Origin: Carnegiea gigantea
Lineage: Eukaryota; Streptophyta; Magnoliopsida; Caryophyllales; Cactaceae
DNA length: 64,000 nucleotides
Reading direction: 5' to 3'
NCBI GenBank assembly: GCA_029747015.1
Contig: JAKOGI010000448.1
Location: 248,001 to 312,000, forward strand
Shown here in pieces: positions 57,780-64,000 of the stretch. The first letter of the stretch is position 1, and the number at the start of each line of letters is the position of its first letter. Position numbers and translations under genes: made by a program. The notes under the pieces are model-generated. The model was not told the DNA's origin and searched no databases. It saw only the letters and a program-made list of their open reading frames with translations.

Positions 57780-59858
57780 ATGATAATAATGGGGGGTAGT
57801 AAGAAACTCTATTTGTTGTTTTTAGTTTGCTTTCATGTTGCCATAACATATGTTAATGCTAGACATGCCGTGACAATTAAGAGTGAAGAAGAGGAGAAGT
57901 TCCTCTTTAGTAAGGGTGGTGGATTTGGTGGAGGTTTTGGTGGTGGAGGTGGAGGTGGTTTTGGGGGTGGTGGCGGGGGAGGTGGAGGATTTGGTGGTGG
58001 TGGCGGTCTAGAAGGTGGTGCTGGTGGTGGTTTTGGTGGAGGTGCTGGAGGTGGAGGTGGCTTGGGTCATGGCATTGGGGGTGGTCTTGGTGGAGGTGTT
58101 GGCGGTGGAGGTGGCTTGGGCCACGACATTGGTGGTGGTCTTGGTGGAGGAGCTGGTGGTGGAGGTGGCTTAGGTGGTGGAGGTGGCTTAGGTCATGGCA
58201 TTGGTGGCGGTCTTGGTGGAGGTGGCTTAGGCCACGACATTGGTGGTGGTCTTGGTGGAGGAGCTGGTGGTGGAGGTGGCTTAGGTGGTGGAGGTGGCTT
58301 AGGTCATGGCATTGGTGGCGGTCTTGGTGGAGGTGGCTTAGGCCACGACATTGGTGGTGGTCTTGGTGGAGGAGCTGGTGGTGGAGGTGGCTTAGGTGGT
58401 GGAGGTGGCTTAGGCCATGGCATTGGTGGTGGTCTTGGTGGAGGAGCTGGTGGTGGAGGTGGCTTAGGTGGTGAAGGTGGCTTTGGTCATGGCATTGGTG
58501 GCGGTCTTGGCGGAGGTGCTGGAGGTGGAGGTGGCTTAGGCCACGGCATTGGTGGTGGTCTTGGTGGAGGAGCTGGTGGTGGAGGCGGCTTAGGTGGTGG
58601 AGGTGGCTTAGGCCATGGCATTGGTGGTGGTCTTGGTGGAGGAGCTGGTGGTGGAGGTGGCTTAGGTGGTGAAGGTGGCTTTGGTCATGGCATTGGTGGC
58701 GGTCTTGGCGGAGGTGCTGGAGGTGGAGGTGGCTTAGGCCACGGCATTGGTGGTGGTCTTGGTGGAGGAGCTGGTGGTGGAGGCGGCTTAGGTGGTGGAG
58801 GTGGCTTAGGCCATGGCATTGGTGGTGGTCTTGGTGGAGGAGCTGGTGGTGGAGGTGGGTTAGGTGGTGGTATTGGCCATGGCATCGGTGGCGGTGTGGG
58901 TGGTGGTTTTGGAAAGGGAGGTGGTCTTGGAGGAGGAATTGGTAAAGGCGGAGGTCTTGGTGGTGGTATTGGCGGAGGCATTGGAAAAGGTGGTGGTCTT
59001 GGTGGTAGCATTGGAAAAGGTGGCGGCCTTGGTGGTGGTATTGGTGGTGGAATTGGTAAAGGTGGAGGACTTGGAGGGGGCATTGGCAAAGGTGGTGGTC
59101 TAGGTGGTGGATTTGGTGGTGGTATTGGTAAGGGCGGTGGTCTTGGTGGTGGTATTGGTAAAGGCGGTGGTCTTGGTGGTGGAATTGGCAAAGGTGGAGG
59201 TTTAGGCGGTGGAATCGGTGGTGGAGGCGGCTTTGGCAAGGGTGGTGGTCTTGGAGGTGGCATTGGGAAAGGTCTTGGTGGTGGGATTGGCAGTGGAATT
59301 GGCAAAGGTGGAGGTCTAGGCGGGGGAATCGGTGGCGGAGGCGGATTTGGAAAGGGTGGTGGTCTTGGAGGTGGCATTGGGAAAGGTCTTGGCGGTGGGA
59401 TTGGTGGTGGAATTGGCAAAGGTGGAGGTCTTGGCGGTGGAATTGGTGGTGGAGGTGGCTTTGGAAAAGGTGGTGGTCTTGGCGGAGGCATTGGGAAAGG
59501 GTTAGGTGGTGGCATTGGCGGTGGAATTGGCAAAGGCGGAGGTCTAGGCGGTGGAATCGGTGGTGGTGGCGGCTTCGGAAAAGGAGGTGGCATTGGCGGA
59601 GGCATTGGGAAAGGTCTTGGCGGCGGCTTTGGAGGTGGAATTGGACATGATGGTGGCCTTGGTGGCGGCATTGGAGGTGGTGGCGGCTTCGGAAAGGGTG
59701 GTGGTCTAGATGGAGGCTTGGGAAAAGGCGGTGGCTTTGGTTTTGGCATAGGAAGCGGTGGAGGTTTTGGTGGTGGTGCAGGGGGCGGTCTTGGTGGTGG
59801 TCTAGGTGGAGGAGGTGGCGGTGGAGGTGGCGGCGGCTTTGGTGGTGGACATCACTAA
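57780..59858 (+). CDS. Secreted glycine-rich protein, long repetitive type
   Basis: Structural glycine-rich protein, most likely exported to the cell wall. One exon, 692 residues. The N-terminus is a signal peptide (KKLYLLFLVCFHVAITYVNA) with cleavage expected after Ala27, then a charged linker (RHAVTIKSEEEEKFLFSKGG). Two repeat zones follow. The first (about 57990-58900) is built on GLGHGIGGGLGGGAGGGGG units; the second (about 58910-59720) on GKGGGLGGGIG units with a regular Lys. The protein ends GGGFGGGHH. At the DNA level a 111-base unit (37 residues) and a 198-base unit (66 residues) recur almost without change, showing recent expansion. Met4 is an alternative start. It is far longer than typical GRPs. 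By memory, At3g23450 is a glycine-rich gene next to EDA6, so this may be its counterpart. Confidence 0.88.
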   Translation: MIIMGGSKKLYLLFLVCFHVAITYVNARHAVTIKSEEEEKFLFSKGGGFGGGFGGGGGGGFGGGGGGGGGFGGGGGLEGGAGGGFGGGAGGGGGLGHGIGGGLGGGVGGGGGLGHDIGGGLGGGAGGGGGLGGGGGLGHGIGGGLGGGGLGHDIGGGLGGGAGGGGGLGGGGGLGHGIGGGLGGGGLGHDIGGGLGGGAGGGGGLGGGGGLGHGIGGGLGGGAGGGGGLGGEGGFGHGIGGGLGGGAGGGGGLGHGIGGGLGGGAGGGGGLGGGGGLGHGIGGGLGGGAGGGGGLGGEGGFGHGIGGGLGGGAGGGGGLGHGIGGGLGGGAGGGGGLGGGGGLGHGIGGGLGGGAGGGGGLGGGIGHGIGGGVGGGFGKGGGLGGGIGKGGGLGGGIGGGIGKGGGLGGSIGKGGGLGGGIGGGIGKGGGLGGGIGKGGGLGGGFGGGIGKGGGLGGGIGKGGGLGGGIGKGGGLGGGIGGGGGFGKGGGLGGGIGKGLGGGIGSGIGKGGGLGGGIGGGGGFGKGGGLGGGIGKGLGGGIGGGIGKGGGLGGGIGGGGGFGKGGGLGGGIGKGLGGGIGGGIGKGGGLGGGIGGGGGFGKGGGIGGGIGKGLGGGFGGGIGHDGGLGGGIGGGGGFGKGGGLDGGLGKGGGFGFGIGSGGGFGGGAGGGLGGGLGGGGGGGGGGGFGGGHH

Positions 59859-62800
59859 TTTGTATGTAGGCTTCAGTTTGCCACCACAACCCAAACATGC
59901 ATGGGGAGTTGCATACGTGAATGAATCTATATCTATTAAGCTAATCCATGAATTTGTTGAGACTGTTATGTTTTTGATTTTTCAATCCTGTTCTAAATGA
60001 GTTTGCTTTGTACGTACGTCTATCATTATTTTTATATTATATTTGTAATTTTGTACCAAAAGATACATATGTCTTAATGAAGCAATTCTGGTTAGTTTTT
60101 TTTTCCCTTCTTTTTTCCCGTTGTTAAATGAGGGTCTCAGAGACAATTTTTTCCTGCATGTATATTAAAGAAGCCTACCAACAATGTTGGGAAAACACTA
60201 AATGGGTGCCAGTGAGAGGTTGGCAGCTTTTTCATAGATGGAATTGAATTGCCACAAAAATAATTCAGTTCTTTCATGTGGATATTATCAGAAACTAATA
60301 GTAATAATTCGAGGCACCAACTCAGCTGTGAGGAAGCTTCTTTTCTTTTTTTAATCTCCCTCCCTCTCTTTTTCCCCTCCTCTCAAATCCCGTAAAAACA
60401 GGACCTGTATATTGAGATTTTTTTTTTGGTAAGAAAGGTAAGACAAACACTTTAGGGTGTAGAGTTGTAAAATGTATGAAAAATAACGGGTCTATAATTT
60501 GGTCTAGCTAGGCTTTGGTTTGTAACAAAGATATATAATTAACCTGAACGACATAAGCTCATTGCCAAATGTTAAGTTTAAACTTCTCCCTTATGGGAAA
60601 GTATGTTAATTTGCAGCAAAAGTTAGTGCATTACACCAAAAGCTCTAGCTGGCTTTGTAAGCACGAATATAGGACTATTATTTTGGTATACATAAATAAC
60701 ATAATGTGACGTTGTTCTCTAAATATAAATCAGTTACATGCTTTATATTGACGCTCCTTAATTATGTTAAAGAAGAAAAACAATATTGACTTCAAAAATT
60801 GAGACAAAATAAGAAGAGATATATGTTTATTATACTGAAAGATATTTCATAGTTTTGGTTGGGTCAATTGTACGTAGCCGAATTTAAGAACAGGAACTTA
60901 AAATAAATAGACATATTTAACGATAGAAATTAATGTCAACTGATAATGCGATGATCAAGACCTATGTGTAATAGTGCCATAAAATTCTTGACATATGTGT
61001 GTTGGATTACGTGTGATCAAATCTTCTATTTATGTCTCACAGTTCGTTAAAATATATGGGATTTGTTACTCAACTCTCCCCCTGGGGTGGGTATGCGTCT
61101 AGATGAATTGAGTTGCTGGGCCAAAGAAAGCAAAGAGATTATGCTTGTGGTTAGGGTGGCGGTTAAGCCGAGCTCACGAGCGTGCTCATTTTTCTACTGG
61201 TCAAGTCTGACCTGTGACGTTAATCGAGTCGATCCGGCCTCATTTAGTTATCCAAGTTAAAGCTTAAGTGTCAAAAATTTGTGCTCATAAGGTCGTTGAG
61301 CCTAAATAAGCAAAAAAATAAATGAGGCAAACCTCGCTAACGAGTTCCTTAAGAAATAAGATTTAGCTAAATTTCACACGTACAAATAATTGAATTTGAT
61401 CAAATATTATACTTATGGTCGTGGCAACACAATTATGCTTTCATCTTTTAACCTAACTTTCCATGATCTCTCCTTTTGCTTCCTTCATTTCTTTAGAATC
61501 AGAAGTTTCACCTCGTAATATTCATGCGAAGGCAAAGGAAGAGAAATCACACCGCATTGTCTCTTGCTACTTGCCCACTAGCTATTTAACAATTAGGTAT
61601 ACGTTCGTTAACATATTTGTATTTACCTGAGTTTTCTACCTCATTATACATCCAAGTGTCAAGAAGCAAGTTCATATTCGAATTATAAACCTATTTCTGA
61701 GTCTTGAACAAATTAAACCTATGCTTAAATTGGAAAAATAAGCTCAGTTTTAGGTGTTAAATGAGACGGGACAACTCTAACCAAGGCTCAACTTGCTTTT
61801 GTAAACTTTGGCCAGCCACAAATCAAGCTCCAATTAGAGTTTAAGCTCACAAGTAGATATGACAAAAGTAGCCTGAACTGAATGACCTCAACAGGATGAC
61901 CGAAAATTATAGACCTCAATAATTCAAAGTTTACCATATTTTTCTATTCATTGATGGATATTTTGTTATTGCAAATAGCTTATTATTATTCTCAGTTCTA
62001 TGTGAAAAGCACTAATATGATAGTTTATCAAGAAGTCATCCCCTTATAGTATTATTGTCATCTAAATATACATAAATGAAGATTTATTATGAGATTTTAC
62101 AACCGCAATTTAATAATATCTTAGAATAGATATTGGACATCCTAAGGATGACACCATATCTCCGATAGGATTGGAATCACATTTCATGCCACATCAAACA
62201 TCGTCGCCTCTCTTCACTTTATGCCTGAAATTAGACTCTCCTTTTCCACGTTATCAAATTTGAGACTCTTTAATGGTGGTACTATAAGTGTCTATATGTT
62301 AGGTTAAGATGTAATTGAAGTACCTAGATAAATAAATAAAAACAAGTTTATCTGTCATAATTTGTATGAAGGTAGGCAAAGAAGAGATAGAAATGGTAAA
62401 AAAGAACTCCGCTATAGTATTAACTCATGACCTTCAAAACTGCGTATGAGAACAAATATGTGTTTAATCAGTTACTTCATGTTTAACTATGTTATAACTT
62501 TTATATAGAAGATATCATAACAGACTTCAATTGAAATTCTGAATATTATGTCAGTGAATATTCTTCCTATGACTAAATTAGCCTAATCTTTTTCATATTT
62601 AAAAAAAGGAGCACTTGCCTATGATTGGACAAATATAATTCCAAATTGCACCAATTTTCAATGACTTTCTATCACAACTGAAGGAGAGAACACATTAACG
62701 AAACAAAGCCCCCATGCTCCTAAAGGTTCACGTTGGCCTAATTATACTGTCATTAGCTTCCCGACGGAATAAAGTCCTGAGAAGTTGAGCGAATCATTGT

Positions 62801-63000
62801 CATTTGTGCACGCAGTTGACCATGGAGTCCAAGGTGGCAGAAGAAGAAGAAGAAGTTGGTGTGGGTTTGGATATGGGTCCCAACCAGATATTCTTCTGCT
62901 AATGAACTGGCAAATCTCTTTCCATAAAAGAACAATTTCAATTCCTGAATTCCTCATTTAAAACTACGCTCGATCCTTTCTCCACACACTCCCTTAAAAA
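59859..63000. other. Intergenic DNA after the GRP gene
   Basis: The first about 220 bases hold the GRP 3' UTR, with AATGAA near 60078. I see no gene in 60100-62990. Less AT-rich patches at 61070-61260 and 61760-61870 contain AAGCTC-type repeat words and may be decayed transposons. The last few hundred bases are the promoter of the next gene. Confidence 0.4.
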
Positions 63001-63239
63001 GCTCAACAGTCAGGGCTTTTGGAGTTGTAGATTTCTGGGCTTTTCTTCAATTCAACATCAACCCTTTTCTCTTCCCGCAATTTTCATCACTCCCTTGTCC
63101 TACTGCTCTCAAAGTACCAATCTTTTGAACGCACATCCACCATTTTTGTTGTTCTGCATGTGTAGAAGAGAAATTGGTTGGTGGGTCTTTGAATTCTTGT
63201 CACTTTGTCACATTTTGGGGGCTTTTTGATGAGGGGAAA

Positions 63240-63302
63240 ATGAAAATGGGAATTGGGTTTGACCTTTTATGTGCTTCTTCAAAGTTTTTGCTTAATCAAC
63301 AG
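63240..63302 (+). CDS. First coding exon of an unidentified gene running off the window
   Basis: After a CT-rich, leader-like stretch (about 63000-63230) an ATG at 63240 opens MKMGIGFDLLCASSKFLLNQ and reaches a clean donor CAG|GTATAC at 63302/63303. Twenty-one codons are in phase. The following several hundred bases are T-rich with no long frame, consistent with an intron. A five-codon uORF (ATG at 63229, stop TGA at 63241-63243) overlaps the start. I do not recognise the protein. The exon could instead be part of a non-coding leader. Confidence 0.4.
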
Positions 63303-64000
63303 GTATACAAAGATGTCCTTTCTTTTTTGCTTTTTGCCCTGTGATTATGATGTGTTCTCTTCTTTTTCGGTTCACTATTGAGACTTTAATGAGTGTTGTG
63401 GAACATTGTGTTTGGTGGGCTTTCATTTATTGGCTAATCAATGCCTTAATTTTGGCTTTTTCATTGTGATTAATTGGTGTAGTGTTCCATTCATTTGTAT
63501 GATTAGTCGTGTTGTTCTTTCAAATTCAGTCTTTTGGTTGGGTGTTTCTGGGCATGTTCTTGGGTTGTGAGGAGAATGGGGTTCCAGGGTTTTAAGTTTT
63601 ACTGAGCCTGAAGGATATTGAATGTGTCTGTTCATGGCTTTCAGAAATGGGTTTGACTGATGCTGCTCCTTGATTCGAGGAAAATTTCGATCAGGGTCTT
63701 TTGTTTTAACAATATTTTCTATGTTTCTGGGTTTTTTTTTTTGTTTTGGGGGGGGGGGGGGGGGCGGCCTGGCAAGGCTGCAGATACCGTAGGATACCAT
63801 TGAGTCGTTGAGAGAGGAGAATTTTGATTTTGCAGATCACAAGTCTAAATTTTGAAAATGAATGCTGTAAAATGTAGCAGTCTTGGAGTTCTCTATGTTT
63901 AAACTATTCTGGTGGAAGTTCTCTAGGGTATTTCTAGGACATATTTACTTGTTTCTGTCAAAGAGTTCCAAAACTGACATTTTTCTGTTTCGTGCTGTGG

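Noticed and set aside
58060..58900. Regularly spaced repeats resembling an array
   Set aside because: They are in-frame coding repeats of a glycine-rich protein in a plant genome, not a CRISPR array.
57907..59898. Minus-strand ORF of 663 codons rich in His and Gln, and another Pro-rich one of 354 codons, over the GRP gene
   Set aside because: They are shadows of GGN-rich coding on the plus strand, which has few stop-complement triplets; the signal peptide, promoter and repeats all fit the plus strand.
62742..62957. Overlapping minus-strand ORFs upstream of the edge gene
   Set aside because: They are produced by a GAA repeat and lack promoter or family support.

Overview
This is a stretch of plant nuclear DNA from a eudicot. 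The genes have many introns with GT..AG borders, the intergenic DNA is AT-rich and full of small transposons, and every protein I recognise is of a plant family. Frequent GAGACxGTCTCAC-type repeat words (for example near 16086 and 21425) hint at Caryophyllales, but that is only a guess.

Layout from left to right: (1) 673-4271, minus: kinesin KIN10A/PAKRP2, 6 exons. (2) A 3.75-kb divergent spacer holding a complete 280-bp TRIM retroelement with target-site duplication, a possible Copia LTR relic, a small MITE, an M-phase (MSA-like) site on the kinesin side and an E2F-like site on the other. (3) 8021-11547, plus: KIN14B-interacting WD40 protein (At4g14310 type), 3 exons. (4) About 9.6 kb of transposon-rich DNA with a LINE RNase H relic, a Harbinger/Tourist MITE and a tandem Helitron-like repeat. 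(5) 21147-25766, plus: long-chain alcohol oxidase (FAO), 3 exons. (6) 26496-33891, minus: PHO1-type SPX-EXS phosphate exporter, 14 exons, with an overlapping uORF. (7) Repeat-rich DNA, then an F-box pseudogene (40509-42940, minus) split by a 1.33-kb solo LTR. (8) 43732-46078, plus: Mpv17/PMP22 peroxisomal membrane protein, 7 exons. (9) 49313-49750, minus: small EDA6-like protein. (10) 50767-53972: two hAT-type elements flanking a tandem TRIM array whose LTRs carry snRNA-promoter-like motifs. (11) 57780-59858, plus: very long, highly repetitive secreted glycine-rich protein. (12) 63240 onward, plus: first coding exon of a gene that runs off the window.

The two leftmost genes both concern microtubule motors and cell division: KIN10A carries vesicles on the phragmoplast, and the WD40 protein's Arabidopsis counterpart binds kinesin KIN14B, CDKA;1 and CKS proteins. 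FAO and PHO1 converge tail to tail. From memory of Arabidopsis gene identifiers, the order combines two Arabidopsis blocks (At4g14305/14310/14330 and At3g23410/23430/23440/23450) into one region, as expected for an ancestral block that Arabidopsis duplicated and then fractionated.

Exon borders were set by reading GT/AG sites, phase and protein continuity by eye. The total CDS lengths come out as whole codons for all five multi-exon genes (866, 962, 756, 796 and 185 residues). Transposon calls rest on terminal repeats, target-site duplications and motifs seen directly. No database search was possible.
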